Source: Propionivibrio dicarboxylicus
GTDB taxonomy: Bacteria > Pseudomonadota > Gammaproteobacteria > Burkholderiales > Rhodocyclaceae
Length of the DNA stretch: 64,000 nucleotides
Direction: 5' to 3'
Assembly: GCF_900099695.1 (NCBI RefSeq)
Contig: NZ_FNCY01000003.1
Coordinates: 62,001-126,000, forward strand
Position numbers and translations under genes: made by a program. The notes under the pieces were generated by a model. The model was given only the letters and a program-made list of their open reading frames with translations. It had not been told where the DNA came from and made no database searches. Position 1 is the first letter of the stretch. Each line of letters opens with the position of its first letter. Shown piece by piece: positions 1 through 11,624 of this stretch.

Positions 1-734
1 CCACCAGGAAACCCGAAGCGCGGATGGGCGTCTCCGTAGGCCGGCCAGGACGAATCCTTGACCACGCAGTTCCCCATGTGGGCGTGGATGATGTAATCCT
101 TGATTGGCAGGAGCGATTCGGCCACCGTCTCGTGTAGCAGCGGGATATGACTCAAGTCGACCATCAGGCCGAAGTTGTCGTATTCAGCACGGATCTCTTC
201 GGCGTAGCGTTTGGCCAGCGCGACCGGGCCAATCAGTGACTTTTTGTCGACGTCGAAATCGAAGACTTCCAAGGCGATCTTGAGGTCGCCCTTGGATTTG
301 GCGTAGGCGCATAGTTCAAGGGTCGAGGCGACCAGCGCCCGGTAGGCATCTTCCAGTTTGTCGTCGGTGTATTTGCCGCTCAGGAAGGCAAATCCTTGGG
401 CGCCCATTTCGTAGGCTTCGTCGATCCCTTCCTTGAGGTTAGCGATTGCCCGTTTCCGCGCCACCTCGTCCAGGTCGTTGATGTTCATTCCCGTCGTCAG
501 GAGCCGCGGTTGCCCACCGTAGGCGACGTCAATGTGCGAGGTGTCGATCATTTTCTTGACGCGTTGACGAACCGCCGGATCCTTGATCGAGGTAATCTCG
601 ACCGCCTCGAAGTAGTCGTCCAGCGCGATCTTGCGGAAGGTCTCCTCCACCGGACCTTCCCCCTTAATCACGCTTGGGTAGGCCATGAAGTGAATCAGGC
701 CGACCCTCATGTATTTGCGGATTGATTCATCCAT
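1..734 (-). CDS. Sugar phosphate isomerase/epimerase family protein (partial, C-terminus outside window)
   Basis: The frame opens with ATG at 734 (MDESIRKYMRVGLIHFMAYP) and stays open to the window edge, giving 244 residues without a stop. The sequence alternates predicted strands and helices like a xylose-isomerase-like TIM barrel. Charged residues sit at likely strand ends, for example the segments ALEVFDFD, LMVDLSHIPL and IIHAHMGNCV, whose E, D and H residues fit the metal ligands of the family. It follows a DapA-family gene and glyoxylate carboligase on the same strand, so a hydroxypyruvate- or sugar-isomerase-like step in the same pathway is plausible. It does not have the characteristic start of E. 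coli Hyi, so I do not name it. The substrate is unknown. Confidence 0.75.
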   Translation of the reverse strand, partial: MDESIRKYMRVGLIHFMAYPSVIKGEGPVEETFRKIALDDYFEAVEITSIKDPAVRQRVKKMIDTSHIDVAYGGQPRLLTTGMNINDLDEVARKRAIANLKEGIDEAYEMGAQGFAFLSGKYTDDKLEDAYRALVASTLELCAYAKSKGDLKIALEVFDFDVDKKSLIGPVALAKRYAEEIRAEYDNFGLMVDLSHIPLLHETVAESLLPIKDYIIHAHMGNCVVKDSSWPAYGDAHPRFGFPG

Positions 735-951
735 TATGTTTTGCTCCTTCGCGCGTGTTATTCGTCATGCGACTTGCTTCTGTTTGGGAAAGCCCGGCTA
801 AAGTCATTTGCAGCCTATCCGTTAGTCGAAATTTGAGATAAACAGATCACCTACTGACCTTAATCAGTACGGTCTATTACCAACTGTCAGAGACAAATCG
901 GCGCGCGGAAATACCCGAGACAGTGCTCGGGTACTCCGTCGCTTGCTTGGA

Positions 952-1860
952 CTACAGATTCATTTGGTAACCGATTTCGTCAAGCTTTTCGCGCAACGGT
1001 TCGAGTTTTTCCTTCGGCACACTCATCAACGGTGGCCGCACTTCCGACCATTGCGGATCGTTACGCTTCCAAGCGATCACAGCCTTCATTGCTGAGATCA
1101 GAGGCAACATCTCGAACGTACGGCGTACGGTCGTGACCTTTGCTTGCCGATCATCCGCGTCCGCGTCCTGCCAATGCGCATAGAGATCGTGAATCATCGC
1201 CGGGTTAACGTTACACGTTGCGGTAATGGCGCCAGCACCGCCGCCTCGTAGGGTTTGCAGAAGGAAAACTTCACTACCGCAGAACACGTCGAAACTTTCT
1301 GACTGGAAATTTTTCAGCAACATGTCGGTATTGTTCCAATCGCCCGAGCTATCCTTGATACCGGCAACCGTACCCGGGTAGGCTTTCAACAGTCGCTCGA
1401 TGACACCGGGAGTGATCGGTACTTGAGCAATAGGCGGGATGTGGTACAGGTACAAACGCAACTTGTCGCTGCCGACACGTTGAATCGTTTCCGAGAAAGC
1501 ACGATATAGCCCGTCATCCGAGAGGTTTTTATAGAAGAACGGCGGGAGCATCAGTACGCCGCTACATCCCAGCTTGACAGCGTGCTTGGTCAGTTCGACG
1601 GTGTCCGTCAGTGCGCAGCACCCGGTGCCTGGCATCATCAGCGAGGCGTCGACACCGGCTTCCACCAGCTGGCTCATCAGCGTCATCCGCTCAGCAACGC
1701 TGAGTGAGTTGGCTTCCGAGTTCGTACCGAATACGGCCAGTCCGGCATTTTGCGAGACAAGCCATTTGCAGTGGGTGATAAGCCGCTCAGCAGAGGGCTT
1801 CAGATCGGCGTCAAACGGGGTTACAACGGGAGCCAAGACACCTTTCAGTCTTCTTGCCAT
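952..1860 (-). CDS. Dihydrodipicolinate synthase (DapA) family aldolase/lyase
   Basis: This is a 302-residue protein of normal DapA-family length. The N-terminus (GVLAPVVTPFDADL) and the GIKDSSG segment near residue 168 are diagnostic. The Lys in that segment is the expected Schiff-base residue, and the Tyr in LYLYHIPP is the expected proton shuttle. The usual GTTGE loop reads GTNSEANSLS, which is seen in catabolic relatives rather than lysine-biosynthetic DapA. It probably acts on a 2-oxo acid by retro-aldol or dehydratase chemistry. It lies 49 bp downstream of glyoxylate carboligase on the same strand and 217 bp upstream of a TIM-barrel isomerase gene, suggesting one catabolic operon. The exact substrate cannot be read from the sequence. 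Confidence 0.85.
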   Translation of the reverse strand: MARRLKGVLAPVVTPFDADLKPSAERLITHCKWLVSQNAGLAVFGTNSEANSLSVAERMTLMSQLVEAGVDASLMMPGTGCCALTDTVELTKHAVKLGCSGVLMLPPFFYKNLSDDGLYRAFSETIQRVGSDKLRLYLYHIPPIAQVPITPGVIERLLKAYPGTVAGIKDSSGDWNNTDMLLKNFQSESFDVFCGSEVFLLQTLRGGGAGAITATCNVNPAMIHDLYAHWQDADADDRQAKVTTVRRTFEMLPLISAMKAVIAWKRNDPQWSEVRPPLMSVPKEKLEPLREKLDEIGYQMNL

Positions 1861-1909
1861 TTTGATTCCTTAGTAGTCTCAATTTATTGATGTGACGACT
1901 GTCAGAGTT

Positions 1910-3685
1910 TCAGTACATCACACCGATGGTGGTGGGTGCATCCTCGGGCTTCTCGGCCAGCGGCTCGTTTTCAATCACGTTGTTAATTTCCGGTCCCATC
2001 GAAATATTGGTCACTCGCTCCAGAATGGCCTCAATCACCACCGGGACTTGATAGGTCGCCATCAATTGCTTCGCGGTCTGGAAAGCTTCCGGTAAATCAG
2101 CCGGATCAGTTACACGGATGGCCTTGCAGCCCAGTCCTTCAACAACCGTTTTGTGGTCTACGCCGTACTGACCAAGTTCCGGAGCGTTGACGTTTTCGAA
2201 CGACAACTGTACGCAGTAGTCCATGTCGAAGGCACGTTGCGACTGGCGGATAAGGCCTAGGTAGCTGTTATTAACCAGCACATGGATATAGGGCAGCTTG
2301 AACTGGGCGCCGACGGCGAGTTCCTCGATCAGGAACTGGAAGTCGTAATCCCCGGATAGGGCCACCACCTGACGCTTCGGATCGGCTTTGGCAACGCCAA
2401 GTGCCGCCGGCAACGTCCACCCCAGGGGGCCCGCTTGAGCCGAATTGATCCAATGCCGCGGCTTGAACACATTGAGCATCTGCGCAGCTGCGATTTGCGA
2501 CAGGCCGATGGTCGTCACATAGCAGGCGTCCTTGCCAAAAGCGCGATTCATCTCTTCATACACCCGTTGCGGCTTGATCGGAACGTTGTCGAAATGCGTT
2601 TTGCGCTGCATTGTGATGTCGCGTTTGCGGTCGTAGCACTCTCTAGCCCAGGCATCCCAATCCGGCAATTTGCCGATTGATTGCTTCGCTAACTGGAGGA
2701 GACCGGTCAGCGCCGCTTTGGCATCCGAAACAACTCCGTAGTCAGGGTTGAAGACCCTGCCGATCTGAGTCGGCTCGATGTCGATGTGCACGAACTTACG
2801 ATCTTTGGTGTAAACCTCCAACGAACCCGTGTGGCGGTTGGCCCAGCGATTACCAATGCCGATGACCACGTCGGATTCGAGGAAAGAGGCGTTGCCGTAA
2901 CGATGGGCGGTCTGGATACCAACCATGCCGATCATCAGCGGATGGTCATCAGGAATCGTGCCCCAGCCCATCAGCGTTGGAATGACAGGAACGCCAGTCA
3001 GCTCGGCAAATTCAACGAGTTCCTTGGACGCATCCGCGTTGATGATGCCGCCGCCGGCGATGATGACCGGCTTCTTGGCGGAACACAGGATTTCCATCAC
3101 CTTTTCGAGTTGCTTGGTACTGGCTGTCGGCTGATAGACTGGCAGCGGTTCGTACGTATCGATGTCAAATTCGATTTCGGCCACTTGCACATCGAACGGC
3201 AAATCAATGAGCACGGGGCCACGACGGCCGGAGCGCATCAAATGGAATGCCTGCTGGAAGACCCGAGGAACGAGACCAGGTTCGCGCACGGTGACAGCCC
3301 ATTTTGTCACCGGCTTGGCGATGGTTTCGATATCGACGGCTTGGAAGTCTTCCTTGTGCAGACGGGCGCGCGGGGCCTGTCCGGTGATACACAGGATCGG
3401 GATCGAGTCTGCCGAAGCCGAATAAAGTCCGGTAATCATGTCAGTGCCGGCAGGTCCTGAGGTGCCGATGCAGACTCCGATATTGCCGGCATTGGCCCGG
3501 GTATAACCCTCGGCCATGTGCGACGCGCCTTCCACGTGCCGTGCCAGCACGTGATCGACGCCACCGGCTTTTTTCATTGCCGAATAGAAGGGATTGATGG
3601 CAGCTCCCGGCACACCAAACGCCGTAGAAATACCTTCTTTTTTCATTACCAACACTGCCGCATCAACCGCGCGCATTTTTCCCAT
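1910..3685 (-). CDS. gcl: Glyoxylate carboligase (tartronate-semialdehyde synthase)
   Basis: The 591-residue protein resembles E. coli Gcl along its whole length (from memory), starting [19 protein letters not shown]. It joins two glyoxylates into tartronate semialdehyde and CO2 using thiamine diphosphate and FAD. The ThDP-binding segment with GDYDFQF lies in the C-terminal third. Residue 51 (in [10 protein letters not shown]) is Val where most ThDP enzymes have the catalytic Glu, a known hallmark of Gcl that strongly supports the call. ATG at 3685 is preceded by an AGGAGAAT-type ribosome site. It heads a minus-strand group with a DapA-family enzyme and an isomerase-like protein, consistent with glyoxylate, glycolate or purine-degradation carbon use. 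The cofactor links loosely to the adjacent divergent thiC gene. Confidence 0.95.
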   Translation of the reverse strand: MGKMRAVDAAVLVMKKEGISTAFGVPGAAINPFYSAMKKAGGVDHVLARHVEGASHMAEGYTRANAGNIGVCIGTSGPAGTDMITGLYSASADSIPILCITGQAPRARLHKEDFQAVDIETIAKPVTKWAVTVREPGLVPRVFQQAFHLMRSGRRGPVLIDLPFDVQVAEIEFDIDTYEPLPVYQPTASTKQLEKVMEILCSAKKPVIIAGGGIINADASKELVEFAELTGVPVIPTLMGWGTIPDDHPLMIGMVGIQTAHRYGNASFLESDVVIGIGNRWANRHTGSLEVYTKDRKFVHIDIEPTQIGRVFNPDYGVVSDAKAALTGLLQLAKQSIGKLPDWDAWARECYDRKRDITMQRKTHFDNVPIKPQRVYEEMNRAFGKDACYVTTIGLSQIAAAQMLNVFKPRHWINSAQAGPLGWTLPAALGVAKADPKRQVVALSGDYDFQFLIEELAVGAQFKLPYIHVLVNNSYLGLIRQSQRAFDMDYCVQLSFENVNAPELGQYGVDHKTVVEGLGCKAIRVTDPADLPEAFQTAKQLMATYQVPVVIEAILERVTNISMGPEINNVIENEPLAEKPEDAPTTIGVMY

Positions 3686-6138
<2,453 letters not shown>

Positions 6139-6654
6139 TTCATACCAACCGCAGCTCTGGCGAAGGAGATGACGGAGCGCAATTGGTCCGTTGTCAGTGG
6201 ACTCACTGGTCGCAGCACATGACCAGCGCAGCCAGGCCCGAGAATGATCCGCGCAAGATTACGTGCATGAACACCGTTGCAGGCGAGATCGACTACACTC
6301 GACTTACCGACACAAATCATGGCGTGAGAGATATCCTAGCCTGTGATCTTACAGACCGTCTGGCTCAGAGGTTCGGGCGTAGCCGTGAGTAAAATGTCGC
6401 CAGGCATGACGTGGTGAGCGACGAACTGACTATGCCCCAAGACTTTCTTTGAGCCTAGCGCCATAAAGGCTGTGAGCAATTTGCGGTGAGGTTACCGTTA
6501 CATTTGTTCCTCGCGTTGCGCGACGGAGCAGCAGAATTAGAAGGACTCCGCAATCCGCAGACGAAGCCCGCGTGATGCGCACTAATTAGTCTCTTGCTGA
6601 GACTCGTTGTGGTCGGCAAGAAGTCGGCCATACTGGACTTCGACCGGCATCTAG
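6139..6654. other. Intergenic region between thiC and the RelA/SpoT pair
   Basis: These 516 bp hold no open frame I can support and no clear hairpin-plus-T terminator. Composition falls from the high GC of thiC toward the more AT-rich accessory genes, so the core/accessory boundary is probably here. I see no tRNA or direct repeat that would mark an attachment site. Confidence 0.5.
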
Positions 6655-7263
6655 TCAGGTCAAAGCATTAACGAGTTGCTCGAATATTTCGTCAGCACCC
6701 CATGCCTGCGCTGCAGTGAAAGCGACCTGGCGCTTTTGCAATTTAGTTAAGGGCTCCTTCGATTTGTAAGAAATATCATGCTCAGCCTCGCCCCAAGCAT
6801 GTTGAAAAAGTGTTTTCACCTGTAGCTCAAAGAACTGAGGAACCTTCTCTCTATCCAACTGATCGCTGATCACATCTTCCGGCAGCGCCAAGATAAAGTG
6901 CTTACCTACGTAGCCGAACTCTTTCGCGGAATCTGGAATTACTACCCTCTCTTCTATTCTGCGTAGATATTTATCCACTACTTCACTTACTGCATCGACA
7001 TCCTGCTTGTAAAAAACTATGACACGAGCACCTATCTGATCCTGGATCTGTACAAAAGGACTACTGTATTTGATGGAGCCATCATCGTTGAGCTTCAAGG
7101 CCTTGCCAAGAAATCTCTCCGGGCTCTTGGCCCTCGCGGCAATTCTGTCTATCCGAGGGGTGTCCTCAAGCATTTCCGTGAGGAAATCTATAAGTTTTTC
7201 GGCTAGACCATTCAGCTCTTGATATCTGGACTGATATTCCGCCAACAGTTCCGTCTCTGTCAT
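6655..7263 (-). CDS. Small RelA/SpoT-domain nucleotidyltransferase (possible toxin or small alarmone synthetase)
   Basis: The 202-residue protein consists essentially of one RelA/SpoT synthetase-like domain. Recognisable pieces in order are KSPERFLGKAL (substrate loop area, residue ~47), QIQDQIGARVIVFY (~72, the D-x-x-G-x-R strand), FGYVGKHFIL (~116, corresponding to the Y-x-S-x-H G-loop) and FELQVKTLFQHAWGEAEHD (~144, the E-x-Q-x-x-T...W-x-x-x-E-H signature). There is no HD hydrolase, TGS or ACT domain, so it is a stand-alone enzyme. Known families with this layout make (p)ppGpp or ppApp, or pyrophosphorylate tRNA CCA ends (toxSAS, CapRel). Its ATG overlaps the stop of the upstream gene by 4 bp (ATGA), so the two are translationally coupled. 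Activity as toxin or defence effector is inferred. Confidence 0.8.
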   Translation of the reverse strand: MTETELLAEYQSRYQELNGLAEKLIDFLTEMLEDTPRIDRIAARAKSPERFLGKALKLNDDGSIKYSSPFVQIQDQIGARVIVFYKQDVDAVSEVVDKYLRRIEERVVIPDSAKEFGYVGKHFILALPEDVISDQLDREKVPQFFELQVKTLFQHAWGEAEHDISYKSKEPLTKLQKRQVAFTAAQAWGADEIFEQLVNALT

Positions 7264-8261
7264 TTTGTACTCTTTAAGCGCTGGTCAATCACTCTGCCTT
7301 TGGCTGTATAGGTCTTTTGATCGCCCTCGTCGCCAACAGTAAAGCACTGGGAAAATTTGTCAGCGGGAGCAGATACAACCGCGCCTGAATCGAGTTCCAC
7401 CTGCTTGAAGGCGATCACTTTGGAAAATTCTGATGAATCAAATTTGAATTTTTCCTGTATCAATCGGGCAGGATCCACGTTGTCCAGGACCGTCTTTTTT
7501 GTCTTCTCGCTGAAATGAAATTCATCACAGAAACCTGCAATTGATAAGGCTTTCGAGGACAGGTTTCTTGCCAACTGAGTTGCTGATGCGATCTCGGCCT
7601 TGGTCTGTTGGTCACTTGCGGCCTTCATTGCATTCTTGAGTGCGTTAGCTAAGCGCTTGGTCCCTAAAGCCGGGGATGTTGCGAAATCAGATTGAAGAAA
7701 ATCAACGATCCAGTAGTCAGCAATTGATTTGGTCCCATGGTTGATTTGCTTGTCTACTGCATGTCCGTTCCATAGGTCTCCCGCTATACCACTCCAAGTG
7801 TAAGTAACTGCTTTATAGGCATGAGAACTTTTTAGAAACACCTGATCTACAAACTGGACCGAGAGCTTATCTTCTCCCCTCTCAGCAACAATTCCTTCAT
7901 CGGCTGGAAACCTTGACATCACTATTTGCTTTTTCCCCGAATGACCTTTCCCGATGCAGATGAACATCAGCCCCATGCCTGACGTACCGTTTGTCACACA
8001 CTGAAGCCGCGTCGCAAGCGGCTGGGCAACTTCCAGCGAGGGGGCCGACAAAAGCGTCAGAACCTCGTCCATGACAATATTTTTTTGCTTGGTGCCTTCA
8101 GACGTAAAAAGGATTGGCACATTGCAGTCTTTGTTGGCATTATCAAATATGCCTCTGAGCATCAAACAGAGCTTCGAGTCATCCAACGGGATATCCACAC
8201 CTGTGGGTGCCTCTTCTTTTTTGGGATAAGTCAAGAAGCTGTAGAGCAGTTCCAGTGCCAT
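7260..8261 (-). CDS. Unknown protein coupled to a RelA/SpoT-domain gene (distantly NdpA-like?)
   Basis: I do not recognise this 333-residue protein with confidence. It is soluble, without signal peptide or membrane segments. The middle (residues ~105-150: KKQIVMSRFPADEGIVAE, then VFLKSSHAYKAVTY) and the C-terminal strand-rich end (SAPADKFSQCFTV ... YTAKGRVIDQRLK) recall the layout of the nucleoid-associated NdpA/YejK family, but similarity by eye is weak. It is the first gene of a two-gene unit, and its stop overlaps the start of the RelA/SpoT gene. By position it could be the sensor or neutralising partner of that enzyme. The composition is lower GC than the flanking core genes, which suggests transfer. 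The start is fixed by a strong ribosome site made of repeated GAGGT units. Confidence 0.55.
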   Translation of the reverse strand: MALELLYSFLTYPKKEEAPTGVDIPLDDSKLCLMLRGIFDNANKDCNVPILFTSEGTKQKNIVMDEVLTLLSAPSLEVAQPLATRLQCVTNGTSGMGLMFICIGKGHSGKKQIVMSRFPADEGIVAERGEDKLSVQFVDQVFLKSSHAYKAVTYTWSGIAGDLWNGHAVDKQINHGTKSIADYWIVDFLQSDFATSPALGTKRLANALKNAMKAASDQQTKAEIASATQLARNLSSKALSIAGFCDEFHFSEKTKKTVLDNVDPARLIQEKFKFDSSEFSKVIAFKQVELDSGAVVSAPADKFSQCFTVGDEGDQKTYTAKGRVIDQRLKSTK

Positions 8262-8267
8262 ATCTTC

Positions 8268-8282
8268 ACCTCACCTCACCTC
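8268..8282 (-). promoter_or_regulatory. Triplicated GAGGT Shine-Dalgarno tract
   Basis: Reading on the minus strand, GAGGT occurs three times in tandem, followed by GAAGAT and the ATG at 8261. Only the copy nearest the start has normal spacing. A 5-bp repeat at a ribosome site can change copy number by slippage, which would alter spacing and expression. Confidence 0.6.
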
Positions 8283-8882
8283 GCATATTAAGAGCGGATG
8301 CCACGAAGCATATACACGAATATGATAAACGGTTTTTTAGATGTGTGTTTATGTCAGCCAAGGCAGAATTACAATCATTTGGCTGCTCTGCCGTTTTTTT
8401 GAGCCAACGCTTCAACTGAAATAACCGCAGGTAAAGGTGGCATTGCTGACCGAATTAGGTGGAGTTTATGATGGCCGCTTTGGCCGGCCTCCAGTCCGTG
8501 AGTTACCGTACTGGATGACCGGCGCCGCCTGGATACCAGCCACAGCATGTATCTCGGATCAGGCAGCAACTCAGAGTTGGCAGACTACCTTTCGCGCAAC
8601 CGAGAAGCTAACTTTCAATTTGGCTCTTAGCTGACATGAAGGCCGGCAACTCCGTTGAACAGTATGCTACCGCGAGCAAACAACGCCAGTTGCATAACTC
8701 TGATGACATGAATACTTGACGCCATCTTTCTGGACGCTCCTGTCGCAGAAAGCTGACAGATCCAGAAGCTCTCTGACTTTACTCTACGACCGCCACAAAT
8801 GACTGGATAGACTCACGCAACAGAGCGTTACTAGGGTTACTGCCGCGACGGTCGCGACAGACCTACCCAAGGAGCCGTCATC
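8283..8882. other. Intergenic region between two accessory cassettes
   Basis: About 600 bp separate the divergent RelA/SpoT unit (minus) from the recombinase operon (plus). Both promoters must lie here. Short open frames such as 8437-8634 have no ribosome site and no recognisable content. A small inverted repeat (CGCGAC/GTCGCG) lies at 8845-8860, just before the AAGGAG site of the next gene. Nothing else is identifiable. Confidence 0.45.
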
Positions 8883-9224
8883 ATGGCCACCAGCACTCGC
8901 AAATCCAGCCCGACGAAACAACCCGCCCCATCCCCCAAGCAGAAAGCTACGGTTTCGCGGAAGAAGGTTGTCAAATCCACCAGTGCGTCGCCCTCGTCAA
9001 CAATCCCTCTGCTTGGAACACCTGGAAGCAAGCAATCGCGACTGCTCGCCCTCCTCCAATCGTCGAACGGAGCAACCCTAGCCCAGATGGCCGACACCAC
9101 AGGCTGGCAAGCCCATAGCATCCGTGGTTGCATCAGTGCCGTCTTTCGCAAGCGCCTCGGGCTCAATGTCCAGTGCAGCCCGAGCGATACTGGACGGGTT
9201 TATCGAATCATCGCAGCATCATGA
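8883..9224 (+). CDS. DUF3489 domain protein
   Basis: The 113-residue protein has a Lys/Ser/Pro-rich, low-complexity N-terminal half (residues 1-45). A compact helical domain with the DUF3489 signature follows: SKQSRLLALLQSSNGATLAQ, then TGWQAHSIRGCISA and a C-terminal GRVYRI. The domain resembles a winged helix, so DNA binding is likely. An AAGGAG site sits about 7 bp upstream of ATG 8883. Its TGA overlaps the next ATG (ATGA), and the same is true of the following pair. The order DUF3489-DUF2924-serine recombinase is a common mobile cassette in proteobacteria, in which the small proteins probably assist the recombinase. Confidence 0.85.
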   Translation: MATSTRKSSPTKQPAPSPKQKATVSRKKVVKSTSASPSSTIPLLGTPGSKQSRLLALLQSSNGATLAQMADTTGWQAHSIRGCISAVFRKRLGLNVQCSPSDTGRVYRIIAAS

Positions 9225-9595
9225 AGCGATCCACCCATCGCGACGCACTGACGCAAGCGTGGGAGTCCGCCTTCGGCCATCCGCTCCCACGCTATGTCCA
9301 AGCGCAACTCGTCGAGCACGCCGTCGGTTGGCATCGCCAGATGCAGGAGAACCTGCTCTGGCGAGGTTCAGCCGGACGCCGACGCTTAAGACGCCTGTTG
9401 CAGGGCGACACCCGGACTGAACTTACTCCAGGCATGATGTTGGTCCGGGAATGGCAAGGGGAGGTTTTCCACGTGTTGGTACTCCCCAAGGGATTTGAGT
9501 TGAACGGCCGCGTGTTCAAGAGTCTCTCGGCCATTGCCCGTCATATCACCGGGACCGCCTGGTCTGGCCCGCTCTTCTTCGGGGTCGATCTATGA
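9221..9595 (+). CDS. DUF2924 domain protein
   Basis: Starting at ATG 9221, which overlaps the previous stop, this is a 124-residue DUF2924 protein. The family pattern is clear: LTPGMMLVREWQGEVFHVLV followed by GFELNGRVFKSLSAIARHIT and GTAWSGPLFFGVD. The frame is open further upstream to 9128, but the overlap start and family alignment argue for 9221. It is translationally coupled to the recombinase at 9592. The function is unknown; in this setting it is probably an accessory factor of the recombinase. Confidence 0.88.
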   Translation: MKRSTHRDALTQAWESAFGHPLPRYVQAQLVEHAVGWHRQMQENLLWRGSAGRRRLRRLLQGDTRTELTPGMMLVREWQGEVFHVLVLPKGFELNGRVFKSLSAIARHITGTAWSGPLFFGVDL

Positions 9596-11256
9596 GACCG
9601 GCCAAAGCTTCCACACCGCGCCCGTTGCTCTGCGCTATCTATACGCGCAAGTCTTCAGAAGAGGGACTTGAGCAGGATTTCAATTCACTAGACGCGCAAC
9701 GGGACGCTTGTGCCGCCTATATCGTCAGTCAGCAATCCCTCGGCTGGATCGCCTCGCCCACAGTGTATGACGACGGCGGCTATTCGGGCGGCACGCTCGA
9801 ACGCCCTGCACTCGCCCGTCTCTTGGCCGACATTCAGGAACGGCGCATTCAACTGTTGGTCGTCTATAAGGTAGATCGATTGACCCGGTCACTGTCCGAT
9901 TTCACTCGTCTCGTCGAGTTATTCGATGCGCACGGGGTATCGTTCGTTTCGGTCACCCAGCAGTTCAATACGACGACATCGATGGGCCGACTGACCTTGA
10001 ATGTGCTGTTGTCCTTTGCTCAATTTGAGCGCGAGGTCACCGCCGAACGGATTCGCGACAAGATTGCCGCCTCCAAGCGTAAGGGGCTATGGATGGGAGG
10101 GATTCCGCCGATGGGTTATCTCCCATCCGAACGGACGCTGCGGATTGATTTTGATGAAGCGCCTCGGGTACGTACGATCTTCAGTCTGTATCTCGATTGC
10201 GGCGGAGTGACGCAGTTGAAGGCGGAACTCGATCGAATGGGTTGGAAGACACGAGCCCGATCACAAACGAACGGCCCTGCCGGTTATCGGCCGTTCAGCC
10301 GTGGCCATCTGCACCGGATTCTGAAGAATCCGATTTATATCGGCAAGATTCCCCACAAGGGGGCGATCTATCCGGGAAAACACGAGGCGATCATTGATTC
10401 ACCGTTGTGGGAGGCTGTGCAGCAGCAGTTGGCGAATCAGGCCAATGGTAAGCGCCGCGAGAATACCCAAATCCCAAAGTTACTAGTCGGTCTGTTGTTC
10501 GACGCGCAGGATCAGAAACTGACCCCGACCTATTCAAAGAAGGGGACTCGGCTCTATCAGTATTATGTGAGCGCTGACTTGCATCAGGGGCGTCATAACA
10601 ACGCTGATCAATTCAGGATTCCAGCGCTGGAGTTGGAGCGGACGGTGATCGATGCGGTCGTCGATTATCTTCAGGATGAGGTCAGGATCGTGACGATGGC
10701 CAAGTCGCGGTATATCCGCCCCTCTGAGACATTGGCAAAGAACCAGTTGATGGCTGAGCGGATCAATGCCCAGACGACACGACATGAGACGCTTCGGGAG
10801 GTCGTCGAGCGCATCATTGTCCATTCGGGAAAGTTGGAGATCGTACTGCAGCCTACCGAATCGGGGTTCCAAGGCGCCGTTGAATCTATCGAGGTACCGA
10901 TTCAGATCAAACGCCTGGGTACTGCGGTACGATTGATCGTCGGCGATACGCGATCACGACCCCGAATCGACAAGACACTGGTGGCGCTCATTGCCAAAGC
11001 ACATCGCTGGTTCGATCTGCTGTCTTCCGGACATTGCATGAGTATCGGAGCCCTCGCCGAGCGCGAAGGGGTATCACCTTCCTATATCACCCGAGTCATC
11101 TATCTGGCGTTCCTCTCGCCCGAGATCATCCAGCGTATTGCTCAAGGCAAGCAGCCGGTTTCTCTGAGTGCCGAAAGGCTACTGAAGAAGGGGGTTCCGC
11201 CAATCGATTGGGCTGAGCAATATCGCTGGATCGGGATGATTCCCGACGCAGCTTAA
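9592..11256 (+). CDS. Large serine recombinase
   Basis: The 554-residue protein begins with a resolvase-type catalytic domain (residues ~13-160). The nucleophile is probably Ser21 in YTRKSSEEG. The segments YDDGGYSGGTLERPAL, VYKVDRLTRSLSD and FAQFEREVTAERIRDK are typical of the family. A recombinase domain follows (~180-290, with RGHLHRILKNPIYIGKI) and then a variable C-terminal part. It would integrate or excise a circular DNA. It is the last gene of a three-gene coupled operon, and a GGGCGC/GCGCCC hairpin lies 28 bp downstream (11284-11298). The cassette lies outside the tRNA-Ser island, next to its left repeat, so it may be a separate or remnant element. Confidence 0.92.
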   Translation: MRPAKASTPRPLLCAIYTRKSSEEGLEQDFNSLDAQRDACAAYIVSQQSLGWIASPTVYDDGGYSGGTLERPALARLLADIQERRIQLLVVYKVDRLTRSLSDFTRLVELFDAHGVSFVSVTQQFNTTTSMGRLTLNVLLSFAQFEREVTAERIRDKIAASKRKGLWMGGIPPMGYLPSERTLRIDFDEAPRVRTIFSLYLDCGGVTQLKAELDRMGWKTRARSQTNGPAGYRPFSRGHLHRILKNPIYIGKIPHKGAIYPGKHEAIIDSPLWEAVQQQLANQANGKRRENTQIPKLLVGLLFDAQDQKLTPTYSKKGTRLYQYYVSADLHQGRHNNADQFRIPALELERTVIDAVVDYLQDEVRIVTMAKSRYIRPSETLAKNQLMAERINAQTTRHETLREVVERIIVHSGKLEIVLQPTESGFQGAVESIEVPIQIKRLGTAVRLIVGDTRSRPRIDKTLVALIAKAHRWFDLLSSGHCMSIGALAEREGVSPSYITRVIYLAFLSPEIIQRIAQGKQPVSLSAERLLKKGVPPIDWAEQYRWIGMIPDAA

Positions 11257-11456
11257 GACCTCCCAACCAGATCCACTCCCCAAGGGCGCGTTGCGCCCTG
11301 TATCGTTTCGCTTATGCAGCTGAGCAAAGTCTAACCGTCTAACGTAGCGACTGAGAAAATGAGGGCATTTGCGCCTAAATCCGAGAAACAGCCAAGACTT
11401 TCCCGAACAGAGAAAACCCATACAGCGAAAAGCCCGCACAGCGCGGGCCTTACAAA

Positions 11457-11483
11457 GAAAAAGCCGCACAAGGCGGCTTTTTC
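11457..11483. terminator. Bidirectional intrinsic terminator beside the left tRNA-Ser repeat
   Basis: A perfect 10-bp stem (11458-11467 with 11473-11482, AAAAAGCCGC/GCGGCTTTTT) closes a 5-base loop. A weaker hairpin (AGCCCGC/GCGGGCT) lies just to its left. On the minus strand it would be the native downstream terminator of tRNA-Ser before island insertion, because the displaced tRNA 3' end lies immediately beside it. Confidence 0.75.
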
Positions 11484-11488
11484 TGACT

Positions 11489-11505
11489 ATCTGGCGGAGA
11501 GAGCG
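11489..11505. repeat. Island left attachment repeat (displaced tRNA-Ser 3' end)
   Basis: The 17 bases ATCTGGCGGAGAGAGCG are identical to 55853-55869, the 3' end of the intact tRNA-Ser gene. The match stops on both sides. A tyrosine integrase gene begins 156 bp inside, so this is the distal att copy. Confidence 0.85.
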
Positions 11506-11624
11506 ACTGCCACAACACAATCCAACGCTGTCCAAAATAGTACAAACAAAACACGTACTACATTGTTTTTAATGACACATAATACTAATAGAGTCCAACA
11601 AGCCACAATCACAGCCAGAGAAAT

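Noticed and set aside
8437-8634. 65-codon plus frame between the accessory cassettes
   Set aside because: No ribosome site or domain; its antisense partner frame is equally open, so it is likely chance.
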